NCBI RefSeq assembly: GCF_031458235.1
Contig: NZ_JAVDYB010000001.1
Location: forward strand, 5,876,001-5,940,000
From: Catenuloplanes atrovinosus
GTDB lineage: Bacteria > Actinomycetota > Actinomycetes > Mycobacteriales > Micromonosporaceae
Reading direction: 5' to 3'
DNA: 64,000 nucleotides
Shown here piece by piece: positions 49,983 through 58,072 of the stretch (position 1 is the first letter of the stretch; each line of letters opens with the position of its first letter). The position numbers and the translations under genes were made by a program. The notes under the pieces are model-generated. The model did no database searches. It was not told the origin of the DNA and saw nothing but the letters and a program-made list of their open reading frames with translations.

Positions 49983-52010
49983 TCAGCCCGCCTCGGCGTA
50001 CGCCCGGCCGCCCTCGGTGAGGGCCTTGGCGTTCGGGTCGTAGAGGCCGTTGCCGAAGTCGTCCGCGACCGGGAGCGAGAACCACGCGTACCGCTCGACG
50101 TACGGCAGGCCCTCCATCATCGCGGTGGAGCCGTCGATGAACGCGGCCTGCTGCGCCCCGCTCGGGAACTTCGGCGAGCCGGCGAAGTTGATCAGGCCGT
50201 ACTCGGTGACCCAGATCGGCAGCTTGTACCGGTCGTGGACGGCCTTGATGTAGCCCTCCAGGTGACCGACCGCGGCCGGGCTGAAGTCCGAGCCGTACCA
50301 GTGCAGCGCGATGAAGTCGACCCGGTAGCCCTTGGCCTTCGCGCCGGCCATGAAGCGATCCAGCCAGCCGCCGGCGGTGTCGCCGCCGTAGGCCACGGCC
50401 GGGCTGCCGAGCCGCATGCCGGTCGCCTGGAGCTGCGGCCACAGCTCCAGCGCCTGCTCCACCGTCATGTTGGCCTGCTCGCCCAGGTCCGGCTCGTTGA
50501 AGCCGAGCAGCGTCTCGCCGTTCGCCTTGGCCTGCGCCAGCGTGCCCGCGTTGACCGAGTCCCTACCCCAGATCATCGGCACGAACTCGACGCCGGACGG
50601 CGCCTTCACCTGGTCCGGCCCGGCGCCCCAGGTGTAGTACCAGGACGCGCCGACCGCGGTCATGCCCGGCCCGACGCCGGCCACCTGCCAGGTGCTCACG
50701 CCCTTCTTCGACGACGCCGCCACGGCCGCGGGCACGATCGGCTTCGGCTGTGCGGGTGGCGTCGCGGACGGCGTGGGGCTGGCGCTGGGTGACGGCGACG
50801 GCGACGCGCTGGCGGACGGGGACGGCGACGGGGACGGGCTCTCCGACGTGACCGGCACCACCGCGGCGGGCGGCGGCTCCTGCGCGGCCGGCACCGGCTC
50901 GTCGCGGCCGGTCAGCGCGAACACGCCACCGGCGGTGACCACCGCGGCCGTGGCCAGCGCGGCGGCGAGCGGCTTCAGACCCAGAAGACCACTGAAGGCC
51001 GCCTTCGCCGGTACGGCGTGCGCGCCGGCCTGCCCGGCGGAGGCGAGCTCGGGGCGGGCCAGCACGTGGGTGGCGGTGGTGCTCGGGTCCGGCGGTGCGG
51101 CACCGAGCTGCACGGTCGCGTCCGGGGCGGGCGCCGCGTCGTACCCGTGGACCGGCTCGTAGCCGCCGGCCGCCTCGTGCCCCGCGGCCGCGGCCGCGCC
51201 GTGCAGCGCCGGCTCCAGTAGGTAGCCGGGGATCGGCACCAGCGCCAGCCCGGCCAGCAGCCGCTCCGCGTCGACCATCTCGTGCCAGGCCCGCGCGCAC
51301 TGGTCGCACTCGCGGGTGTGCCGGGCGAAGCGCTTGCGCCACACCGGCTCCGGGCGGCCGTCCCAGCCGATCGCCAGCAGCGTCAGGTCCGGGCAGGCCG
51401 GGTGCGCGCGCAGCGCGCGGACCACCACGCGGGCGGCCTCCAGCTGCGCCTTCATCCGCTGCACCCGGACCGCGGTGTGCTGGCGGGTCAGGCCGAGCGC
51501 GTGCGCGACGTCCTCGCGGTCGAGCTCGCCGGCCGACTCCAGCCACCAGAGCGAGAGCAGCTCGCGGTCGTCCGGGTCGAGCCAGCGAGTGGCCTGGGCG
51601 ACCTCCTGCCGCTGGCCGGAGAGGCCGAGCCGGACGATGGTCAGGTCGACGAAGTCGGCGCCCGGGTCCGCCACGTCGTCCGGGGTGGCGTCCGCCGGGT
51701 AGGCGCGGGTCAGGTCGCGGTGCCGGTCGCGGACCAGGCGCATCGCGATCGCCACCACCCACGACCGGAACGCGGCGGGGTCCCGCAGTTCCGGCAGGTT
51801 GTGCACGACGCGCAGCATGGTCTCCTGCACCACGTCGTCGACGTCCGCGTGGCCCTGCAGCGCCCGGCCCACGATGTTGTAGACGAGCGGCAGGTACGCC
51901 GCGACCACCCGGTCCAGCGCCGCCGCGTTCCCCTCCCGGGCCGCCCGGACGGTCGCCGGGTCGACGCCGCCGACCGGGCCCCTCGGGTCACGTACCTCTG
52001 GAGTCCACAT
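49983..52010 (-). CDS. Sigma factor fused to ZAS motif, TM helix and GH128-like glycosidase
   Basis: A 675-residue hybrid. Residues 31-98 form sigma-70 region 2 (VVQETMLRVVHNLPELRDPAAFRSW), 138-198 region 4 (DREDVAHALGLTRQHTAVRVQRM), and H231-C235-C238 in HTRECDQC is a zinc anti-sigma (ZAS) signature. A membrane helix follows at about 345-367, then a Ser/Pro-rich linker (about 369-428). The outer domain (about 436-675) resembles GH128 beta-1,3-glucanases: acid Glu506 in GFNEPDLG and nucleophile Glu603 in WVTEYGLI. ATG 52010, 6 bp after GGAGAGG, is chosen over GTG two codons upstream. The design suggests a membrane-held ECF sigma factor whose outer enzyme or lectin senses polysaccharide. Related ECF groups with extracellular C-terminal domains are known; whether cleavage releases the sigma factor is unproven. 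Confidence 0.88.
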   Translation of the reverse strand: MWTPEVRDPRGPVGGVDPATVRAAREGNAAALDRVVAAYLPLVYNIVGRALQGHADVDDVVQETMLRVVHNLPELRDPAAFRSWVVAIAMRLVRDRHRDLTRAYPADATPDDVADPGADFVDLTIVRLGLSGQRQEVAQATRWLDPDDRELLSLWWLESAGELDREDVAHALGLTRQHTAVRVQRMKAQLEAARVVVRALRAHPACPDLTLLAIGWDGRPEPVWRKRFARHTRECDQCARAWHEMVDAERLLAGLALVPIPGYLLEPALHGAAAAAGHEAAGGYEPVHGYDAAPAPDATVQLGAAPPDPSTTATHVLARPELASAGQAGAHAVPAKAAFSGLLGLKPLAAALATAAVVTAGGVFALTGRDEPVPAAQEPPPAAVVPVTSESPSPSPSPSASASPSPSPSASPTPSATPPAQPKPIVPAAVAASSKKGVSTWQVAGVGPGMTAVGASWYYTWGAGPDQVKAPSGVEFVPMIWGRDSVNAGTLAQAKANGETLLGFNEPDLGEQANMTVEQALELWPQLQATGMRLGSPAVAYGGDTAGGWLDRFMAGAKAKGYRVDFIALHWYGSDFSPAAVGHLEGYIKAVHDRYKLPIWVTEYGLINFAGSPKFPSGAQQAAFIDGSTAMMEGLPYVERYAWFSLPVADDFGNGLYDPNAKALTEGGRAYAEAG

Positions 52011-52229
52011 CCGCACCCTCTCCTAGGTCAGCCATCCTGGCGCAACCCGACGGGACTGACCAGGGCCGCGCGGACAGGAGACGGGTCACCCCGGCACCGA
52101 TAACAGGAACTCGGGCGAGATTTTTCCGCGGTACGGACGACGGAGGCCGCCTCCGGGACGGAAACGGCCTCCAACCAGCCCTGCTGCCGCCCCGACCCCC
52201 GCCCCTAAGCCGGAATCAGGGCCCTCCTC

Positions 52230-54071
52230 CTACTTCCAGGCGTCGTTGCGGGCAGTCGTGCCGCCCGCGCCCGTGGTGAAGGCCCGGTTGCCGCCGGACT
52301 CCCACGTGACGGTGCCCGCGCCGTCCTTCTTGATGTACTTGTACTCGATCGCGGTATTCGCCGGGAGCGTCACGGTGGCCGACCACACCGGGTACCCCGC
52401 CGAGGAGAGCGGCACCGCCGCGGCCGGGTTCCAGCCGCCGAGCGCGGGCACGTTGCCGGTCACGAACACGGAGGTGCCCCAGGTGGTGGTCACGTTCGCG
52501 TTGAACGTCACCGCCACGTTCCCGGTCGGGTTCGGCGTGGGCGTGCCGGTGCCGCCGCCGGACCGGGACCCCGCGTGGATGGCGAACGCGCCGTTCGCCG
52601 GGATGGTGACGGTCGCGCTCCCGCCGGAGACGGTCACGGACGAGCCCGCGCAGCCGGTGCCGGTCGCGCCGCCGGTGATCACGTCGCAGTAGACGCCGTC
52701 CGGCAGCCCGGTGCGGTACGTGGCGGTGGAGGCGGCGCCGGACGCGTTCAGCCCGAACCAGCCCAGCGCGCCGCGCCGGAACCCGATCACGTTGCTCGCG
52801 GTGGCGGTGAAGTCGGAGACCGTGGTGGCCGCCGCGGTCGCGTTGTGCCAGCCGACCATGCCCTTCACGCCGGTGGACCGGTGCAGGCACTGCCACTGAC
52901 CGTTGCCGCAGTTCGCGTCCGTGACGAAGCCGTTGGCGTCCGCGGGCGGGGACGCGCCCGTGTTCGACGTGCTGAACGTGAACCCGTCGTAGACGAACGG
53001 CTGCCCGTACGGGTAGGCCAGCAGGAAGTAGTTCGCCAGCGGGTAGCGCGCGCCGTCGGAGTAACGCAGGGTGGTGCCGTCCCGCTCCAGGTCGTGGTTG
53101 GTGATCATCGCGGCGGTCTGGTCGCTGGACGCGTCCAGGCTCCACGACGGGATGCCGGCCAGGTTGTTCAGCGTGCCGTTGACGAACTGGGTGCGCAGCG
53201 CCTGCGCGTAGGAGAAGCCGAGCACGTCGCCGTTCGAGGTGAACGCGGCCGGTTGCAGCTCCGGGTTCGTGGAGCCGGTGAAGATCTCCTGTGCGATGTA
53301 CGGCGCCCGCCCCTCCGCCGTGGTCGGGTGGAGCAGGCCGCGGATCGCGGTGAAGTCGGCGCGCGCCACGTGCTTGGCCGCGTCCACCCGGAAGCCGTCC
53401 ACGCCCAGGCTGATCAGATCGTTCAGGTAGCCGGCGATCCTGGACCGTACCGTCGCGCTCTGGGTCTTCAGGTCCGAGAGCGACAGCAGCATGCAGTTCT
53501 GCACCTCGGACGTGTTGTTCCAGTCGTCGATCACCGCGTCGTCGTCCGCGCAGTAGCCGTCGTTCGCGTGGTGGAAGTCGTCGTAGCCGTACGGCACGGC
53601 GGGGTAGCCGTACCCGGACGGGCTGTACGTGGACCCGCCGTACGTGGTGGTGAGCGTGTTGTTCGCGCCGGCCATGTGGTTGATCACCGCGTCCGCGTAG
53701 ACGCGCACGCCCGCGTCGTGGCAGGCGGTGACCATGGCGGCGAACTCCGCGCGGGTGCCGAGCCGGCTGGTCAGCTTGTACGACACCGGCTGGTACACCT
53801 CCCACCAGGGGTGCGCGCCGCCGTCGCTGGTGGCCAGGCTGACCGACTCCGCGGGCGGCGCGACCTGCACCGCGCCGTAACCGGCCGGACCGAGGTGGTC
53901 ACGGCAGGCGGCGCCGATCGAGCGCCAGTTCCACTCCCAGAGGTTGGCGGTGACGTCGCTGTTGTTGAGTGCCGGGGCCGCCTGCGCGGTGGCGGTGGTG
54001 GCGGTGACGGCGGCGAGCCCGGCGGCGGCGACGGCCACCGGGACGAGTGCTCTTGCGATGAGTTTCTTCAT
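52230..54071 (-). CDS. Secreted alpha-amylase with CBM20
   Basis: A 613-residue GH13 alpha-amylase that hydrolyses starch outside the cell. Signal peptide residues 1-31 (cleavage after AQA). The catalytic triad is Asp230 (GFRVDAAKH), Glu262 (AQEIF) and Asp327 (TNHD). A starch-binding CBM20 forms residues ~505-613 after a Gly/Thr/Pro linker, with Trp residues typical of starch sites. ATG 54071 behind AGGAAGT is chosen; a longer frame upstream lacks a signal. Upstream palindromes resemble LacI-type MalR sites. It precedes the sigma-glycosidase gene on the same strand with a 219-bp gap. Confidence 0.93.
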   Translation of the reverse strand: MKKLIARALVPVAVAAAGLAAVTATTATAQAAPALNNSDVTANLWEWNWRSIGAACRDHLGPAGYGAVQVAPPAESVSLATSDGGAHPWWEVYQPVSYKLTSRLGTRAEFAAMVTACHDAGVRVYADAVINHMAGANNTLTTTYGGSTYSPSGYGYPAVPYGYDDFHHANDGYCADDDAVIDDWNNTSEVQNCMLLSLSDLKTQSATVRSRIAGYLNDLISLGVDGFRVDAAKHVARADFTAIRGLLHPTTAEGRAPYIAQEIFTGSTNPELQPAAFTSNGDVLGFSYAQALRTQFVNGTLNNLAGIPSWSLDASSDQTAAMITNHDLERDGTTLRYSDGARYPLANYFLLAYPYGQPFVYDGFTFSTSNTGASPPADANGFVTDANCGNGQWQCLHRSTGVKGMVGWHNATAAATTVSDFTATASNVIGFRRGALGWFGLNASGAASTATYRTGLPDGVYCDVITGGATGTGCAGSSVTVSGGSATVTIPANGAFAIHAGSRSGGGTGTPTPNPTGNVAVTFNANVTTTWGTSVFVTGNVPALGGWNPAAAVPLSSAGYPVWSATVTLPANTAIEYKYIKKDGAGTVTWESGGNRAFTTGAGGTTARNDAWK

Positions 54072-54108
54072 GGTGAGGACTTCCTGTCCACGAGTCCGCT
54101 GAAACTTC

Positions 54109-54145
54109 TTGCAGAGGAGTGCCCTCTCTGCAAAACCTTGCAAGG
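54109..54145 (-). promoter_or_regulatory. Amylase promoter operators, LacI/MalR-like
   Basis: TTGCAGAG-9 bp-CTCTGCAA (54109-54133) and CCTTGCAAGG (54136-54145) lie 40-75 bp upstream of the amylase start. Similar CTTGCA-type operators control Streptomyces amylase genes through the LacI-family MalR/Reg1 repressor. No such repressor is in the window. Confidence 0.5.
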
Positions 54146-54199
54146 CGTTTCAGCAAGGTATCAGGGTGTTACCGGCTCGTAAAGACGTCCGTCCATGAA

Positions 54200-54230
54200 G
54201 AAGGCCCCGCCGACGTACGGCGGGGCCTTC
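54200..54230. terminator. Bidirectional intrinsic terminator
   Basis: GAAGGCCCCGCCG (54200-54212) and CGGCGGGGCCTTC (54218-54230), 5-nt loop, extended to 15 bp by flanking AA/TT, followed on the plus strand by seven T. It ends the minus-strand PTS operon before the amylase gene. Confidence 0.85.
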
Positions 54231-54250
54231 TTTTTTTGGGGGGGTGGGGG

Positions 54251-55885
54251 TTAAGACACGAGCTTCCGCGCGTGGACCGGGTCTTCCGCGTCCAGCACGG
54301 CCGCGGCCAGCCGCTCGCACTCGGCCAGCGAGTGCGCGGCCAGCGAGGCCCGGACCGCGGGCAGCGCCCGGGCGGACATGCTTAGGCTGGTGATGCCGAG
54401 GCCGGCCAGCACCGGCGCGAGCGCCGGGTCGGACGCGGCCTCGCCGCAGACGCCGACGGACTTGCCGGTCGCCTTCCCGGCCGCGCCGCAGGCCGCGATG
54501 AGCTGCAGCAGCGCGGGCTGCCACGGGTCGAGCAGCTCGGCGAGCGTGCCGACCTGCCGGTCCGCGGCGAACGTGTACTGGCTGAGGTCGTTCGTGCCGA
54601 TGCTGAGGAAGTCGACCACGCCGAGCAGCTTCTCGGCCCGCAGCGCCGCGGCCGGCACCTCGATCATCACGCCGGCCTTGGGCAGGCCCGCCTCGTGCAC
54701 CAGCGCCGCGAACTCCGCGGCCTCGGCCACGGTGGAGACCATCGGGGCCATCACCCACACGTCCGCGTCCGTCTGGATCGCGGCCTGCGCGATCGCGGCG
54801 AGCTGCGTGGTGAGCACCTCCGGGCGCTGGCGGGCGATGCGCAGGCCGCGCACGCCGAGCGCCGGGTTCGGCTCGCCGTCCTGATGCAGGAACGGCAGCG
54901 GCTTGTCCGCGCCCGCGTCGAGCGTGCGGATGACCACGCGGCGGCCCGCCATCGCGGCGAAGACCTCGCGGTACGCGGCGACCTGCTCGTCCAGGCCGGG
55001 CTCGCGCGTGCGGTCCAGGAACAGCAGCTCGGTGCGGAACAGGCCGACGCCCTCCGCGTCCGTGGCCGCCGCCGCGTCCTTGCCGGAGCCGACGTTGGCC
55101 AGCAGCGCGACCGCGTGCCCGTCGGACGTGCGGCCGGGCCCGGTGGTGCCGCTGATCGTCTTCAGCGCCTCGGCCGCCGCATTCCGCACCGAGGTCACGG
55201 TCTCCTCGGACACGCCGGTCTCGACGTGGCCGCTGGTGCCGTCCAGCGTGACCAGCGTGCCGTCCGCCACCTCCAGCACGCCCTTGCAGGAGACCACGGC
55301 GGGCAGGCCGAGCGCGCGGGCCAGGATCGCGGTGTGGCTGGTGGGGCCGCCGTCCGCGGTGATCAGGCCGACGACCTGCCGCGGGTCGAGGTCCGCGGTG
55401 TCGGCCGGGGCCAGGTCGCGGGCGGCCAGCACGTACGGGTGGCCCGGCTGCGGCACGCCCGGCATCGGCCGGCCGAGGCAGACCGCCACCGCGCGGTCGC
55501 GCAGGTCGTCCAGGTCCGCGACCCGCTCGGCCAGGTAGCCGCCGGCCGCCTCGAACGCGGCGCGGTGGGTGGCGAACGCGGCGTCGATCGCGTGCACCGC
55601 GTCCGTACCGCCCTCGATGCCCTCCTGCACGGCGTCGCGCAGCATCGGGTCGTCCGCCATCATCGCCTCGGCGCGCAGCACCTCCGCGACCGTGGCGTCG
55701 GTGGCCCGGTCGGCCCGCCGGCCGAGGTCGGCGACGACCTCGGCCAGCGCGGCGAACGCCTTCTCCACCTCGGCCGCGGTGTCCGCGACCGCCGCCGGCG
55801 CGGGCAGCGCGGGGACCGCGGCGATCCGCAGCAGCGGACCGGCCGCCACGCCCGCGCTGACCCCGATGCCGGTCAGCTCAGCCAT
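54251..55885 (-). CDS. ptsI: PTS enzyme I (phosphoenolpyruvate-protein phosphotransferase)
   Basis: A 544-residue enzyme I that takes phosphate from phosphoenolpyruvate and passes it to HPr. The phosphorylated His is His184 in GGPTSHTAIL; the PEP-binding domain includes GVCGEAASDP near 455 and GTNDLSQYTFAADR near 425. ATG 55885 overlaps the ptsH stop by 8 bp. Length is typical. Together with ptsH and the upstream EIIA, EIIB, EIIC genes it forms a complete PTS in one minus-strand locus, closing at the terminator near 54.2 kb. Confidence 0.92.
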   Translation of the reverse strand: MAELTGIGVSAGVAAGPLLRIAAVPALPAPAAVADTAAEVEKAFAALAEVVADLGRRADRATDATVAEVLRAEAMMADDPMLRDAVQEGIEGGTDAVHAIDAAFATHRAAFEAAGGYLAERVADLDDLRDRAVAVCLGRPMPGVPQPGHPYVLAARDLAPADTADLDPRQVVGLITADGGPTSHTAILARALGLPAVVSCKGVLEVADGTLVTLDGTSGHVETGVSEETVTSVRNAAAEALKTISGTTGPGRTSDGHAVALLANVGSGKDAAAATDAEGVGLFRTELLFLDRTREPGLDEQVAAYREVFAAMAGRRVVIRTLDAGADKPLPFLHQDGEPNPALGVRGLRIARQRPEVLTTQLAAIAQAAIQTDADVWVMAPMVSTVAEAAEFAALVHEAGLPKAGVMIEVPAAALRAEKLLGVVDFLSIGTNDLSQYTFAADRQVGTLAELLDPWQPALLQLIAACGAAGKATGKSVGVCGEAASDPALAPVLAGLGITSLSMSARALPAVRASLAAHSLAECERLAAAVLDAEDPVHARKLVS

Positions 55886-56162
55886 TGGCCGGCTCCTCGG
55901 CGTCCAGGTCGCGGGCGAGCAGGTCGGCGAGGCTGTCCAGCGCCTCGTCGGCACCCTCGCCCTCGGCCGCGAGGACCACCTCGGTGCCCTTCTTCGCGCC
56001 GAGCGACAGGACGGAGAGCATGCTGTTCGCCGGTACGGCGCGCTTCTCCCCGACCTGGATCGTCACCTTGACCGGCGCCGCCGCGGCGGCCTGGACGAAG
56101 AGCGCGGCCGGCCGGGCGTGCAGGCCACTGGCGGATCCGACGGTAACGGTGCGCGTGGGCAT
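55878..56162 (-). CDS. ptsH: PTS phosphocarrier HPr
   Basis: A 94-residue HPr with phosphate-accepting His15 in SGLHARPAA and the regulatory Ser at 47 in NSMLSVLSLGAKKG, so kinase control as in Gram-positive HPr is possible. ATG 56162 follows GGAGG. It passes phosphate from enzyme I to EIIA proteins. Lies between the Zn dehydrogenase and ptsI. Confidence 0.92.
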   Translation of the reverse strand: MPTRTVTVGSASGLHARPAALFVQAAAAAPVKVTIQVGEKRAVPANSMLSVLSLGAKKGTEVVLAAEGEGADEALDSLADLLARDLDAEEPANG

Positions 56163-56193
56163 CGGTGCCTCCTTAGTGTGTGAAGTCAGCCGG

Positions 56194-57234
56194 TCAGGGC
56201 TCGATCGTGACCTTGATGGCCTCGCCACGGGCGACGATGCCGAACGCGTCGATCGCGCCGTCCAGCGGCAGCCGGTGCGTGATCAGATCGGCCACCGGCA
56301 CCGAGCCGGTGGAGATCAGCCGCAGCGCCTCCGCGTTGTGCGCCGGGCTGGAGCCGTTCGCGCCGACGATGGTCAGCTCGCGGTAGTGCACCAGGTTCGA
56401 GTCGACCGTGACGGTGGGCTTGTCCTTCGGCAGGCCGCCGAAGAAGCTGATCCGGCCCTGCCGGGCGACCATCTGGAGCGCCTGCTCCTGGGCGGCGCCG
56501 GAGGCGGCGGCCGTGATGATCACGTCCGCGCCGCGGCCGTTCGTGGCGTCCAGCACGGCCTTGACCACGTCGACCTCCTCACCGGCGATCGCCAGATCGG
56601 GCTTGACCAGGTCGGCGGCCATGTCCAGGCGGGCCCGGTTCAGGTCGACCAGGAAGACGCGGGCCGCGCCGCGCGCCTTGGCCAGGCGGACGTGCAGGCA
56701 GCCGATCGGGCCGGAGCCGACGACCACCACGTCGTCGCCCTCGCCCACGCGGGCCAGTTCCTGGCCGTTGAGCACGCAGGCCAGCGGCTCGGCCACGGAC
56801 GCCTCGGCGAAGCTGACGCCCTCCGGGATGCGGTTCAGGCCGTTGACCGCCAGGACCTTCGCCGGTACGACCATGAACTGCGCGAAGCCACCCTCGTAGT
56901 GGTAGCCCATCGACTCCTGGTTCGGGCAGATCGTCATCCGGCCGCGCTTGCACTCGTCGCACGTCCCGCACGGGATCGCGGCGATGACCTGCACGCGGTC
57001 GCCCTCGGCCCAGCCCTCGACGCCCTCGCCCAGCGCGACGATCTCGCCGGCGATCTCGTGGCCCATCACCCGCGGCGGGTGGATGTGGTGGTGGCCGAAC
57101 TTGGAGATCTTGACGTCGGTGCCGCAGGTGGAACAGTTGCGCACCCGGATCTTGACCTCGCCCGGGCCGGCCTCCGGTTCCGGCATGTCCTCGAAGCGGA
57201 CGTCCCCGGGGGCGTGGAAACGCACTACCTTCAT
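56194..57234 (-). CDS. Zn-dependent medium-chain polyol dehydrogenase
   Basis: A 346-residue medium-chain dehydrogenase/reductase of the sorbitol/arabitol/galactitol-phosphate type. The catalytic zinc site uses Cys in NCSTCGTD (about 37) and GHEIAGE; the structural zinc is in CGTCDECKRGRMTIC (about 90-105); the NAD(P) fold includes VVVGSGPIGCLHV. The GTG-ATG overlaps with the EIIA gene and the locus suggest it oxidises a polyol phosphate made by the PTS, for example a mannitol/arabitol-1-phosphate. It lies 31 bp upstream of ptsH. Confidence 0.82.
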   Translation of the reverse strand: MKVVRFHAPGDVRFEDMPEPEAGPGEVKIRVRNCSTCGTDVKISKFGHHHIHPPRVMGHEIAGEIVALGEGVEGWAEGDRVQVIAAIPCGTCDECKRGRMTICPNQESMGYHYEGGFAQFMVVPAKVLAVNGLNRIPEGVSFAEASVAEPLACVLNGQELARVGEGDDVVVVGSGPIGCLHVRLAKARGAARVFLVDLNRARLDMAADLVKPDLAIAGEEVDVVKAVLDATNGRGADVIITAAASGAAQEQALQMVARQGRISFFGGLPKDKPTVTVDSNLVHYRELTIVGANGSSPAHNAEALRLISTGSVPVADLITHRLPLDGAIDAFGIVARGEAIKVTIEP

Positions 57235-57677
57235 GATTGCTGTTCCTCTCCAACCGGCTTGAGCAGCCGGAGCACCTCGTCGATGTCGGTGGCCTCGCGG
57301 AGTGCGCGGGCCTGGTCCGGGTCGAGAAGGATCTCGGCCAGCGCGGAGAGCAGCTCGACGTGCCCGTCACCCTTGGCCGCGATCGCCACGCAGACAGAGA
57401 CGGGGTTGCCGTCCCAGTCCACGCCCTCCGGGAAGCGCAGCACGGCCAGCGCGTCCCGGTTCACCAGTTCCTTGCCGCCGAGCGTGCCGTGCGGGATCGC
57501 CACACCCTCGCCCACGTAGGTGGAGACGGACTGCTCACGGGCCAGCATCGTGTCGATGTAGCCGGCCTCGGCCGCGCCGATCGCGACGAGCGTCTCGCCG
57601 CAGAGGCGGATCGCCGCGTCCCGGTCGGCCGCGACCGCGTCGAGCCGGATGGCCTGACGGTCCAGCAGCTCAGGCAT
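57231..57677 (-). CDS. PTS EIIA component, mannitol family
   Basis: A 148-residue mannitol/fructose-type EIIA with the active His63 in GVAIPHGT and the usual FPEGVDWDGNPVSV segment. It receives phosphate from HPr and passes it to EIIB. ATG 57677 follows GAGGACATCA. The 3' end overlaps the dehydrogenase start by 4 bp (ATGA), showing translational coupling. Encoded separately rather than fused to EIIC. Confidence 0.87.
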   Translation of the reverse strand: MPELLDRQAIRLDAVAADRDAAIRLCGETLVAIGAAEAGYIDTMLAREQSVSTYVGEGVAIPHGTLGGKELVNRDALAVLRFPEGVDWDGNPVSVCVAIAAKGDGHVELLSALAEILLDPDQARALREATDIDEVLRLLKPVGEEQQS

Positions 57678-57978
57678 TGATGTCCTCACCGGTCTGGATC
57701 GCCTTGACGACCTTGGTGACGGCCGGGTCGCCGAGGAACACCTGGAACGGCACGATCGGCTTGCCGGGCGCGCTGGCCCGCGCGCGGGCGGCCAGCCCGC
57801 TGTGGCAGACCACCAGGTCGGCGTCGGCGGGGATCGAGTTCACCGGGGTGTGCTCGACGGTCACGCCGTTGTTCTTGAGCTGCTTGCGCAGCGTGCTGGC
57901 GAGCATGACGCTGCTGCCCATGCCCGCGTCGCAGGCCACGACGAGCTTCTTGACGTCACTGCCGTTGATGGTTGCCAT
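57670..57978 (-). CDS. PTS EIIB component, mannitol family
   Basis: A 102-residue EIIB with the phosphocysteine Cys16 in VVACDAGMGSSV, characteristic of the mannitol-type EIIB fold. ATG 57978 follows a purine-rich ribosome site. It transfers phosphate from EIIA to the incoming polyol. It overlaps the EIIA gene by 8 bp, so the three EII genes are one operon. Confidence 0.87.
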   Translation of the reverse strand: MATINGSDVKKLVVACDAGMGSSVMLASTLRKQLKNNGVTVEHTPVNSIPADADLVVCHSGLAARARASAPGKPIVPFQVFLGDPAVTKVVKAIQTGEDINA

Positions 57979-58072
57979 CGGTCTAGCCTTCCGATCGGAG
58001 TTGCTGGGAGCCGCCGGCCCGCTCCCCCACCTCAATGCTCCGTCTGGCGGAGCGGGCCGGCGGTGTGAGCTG

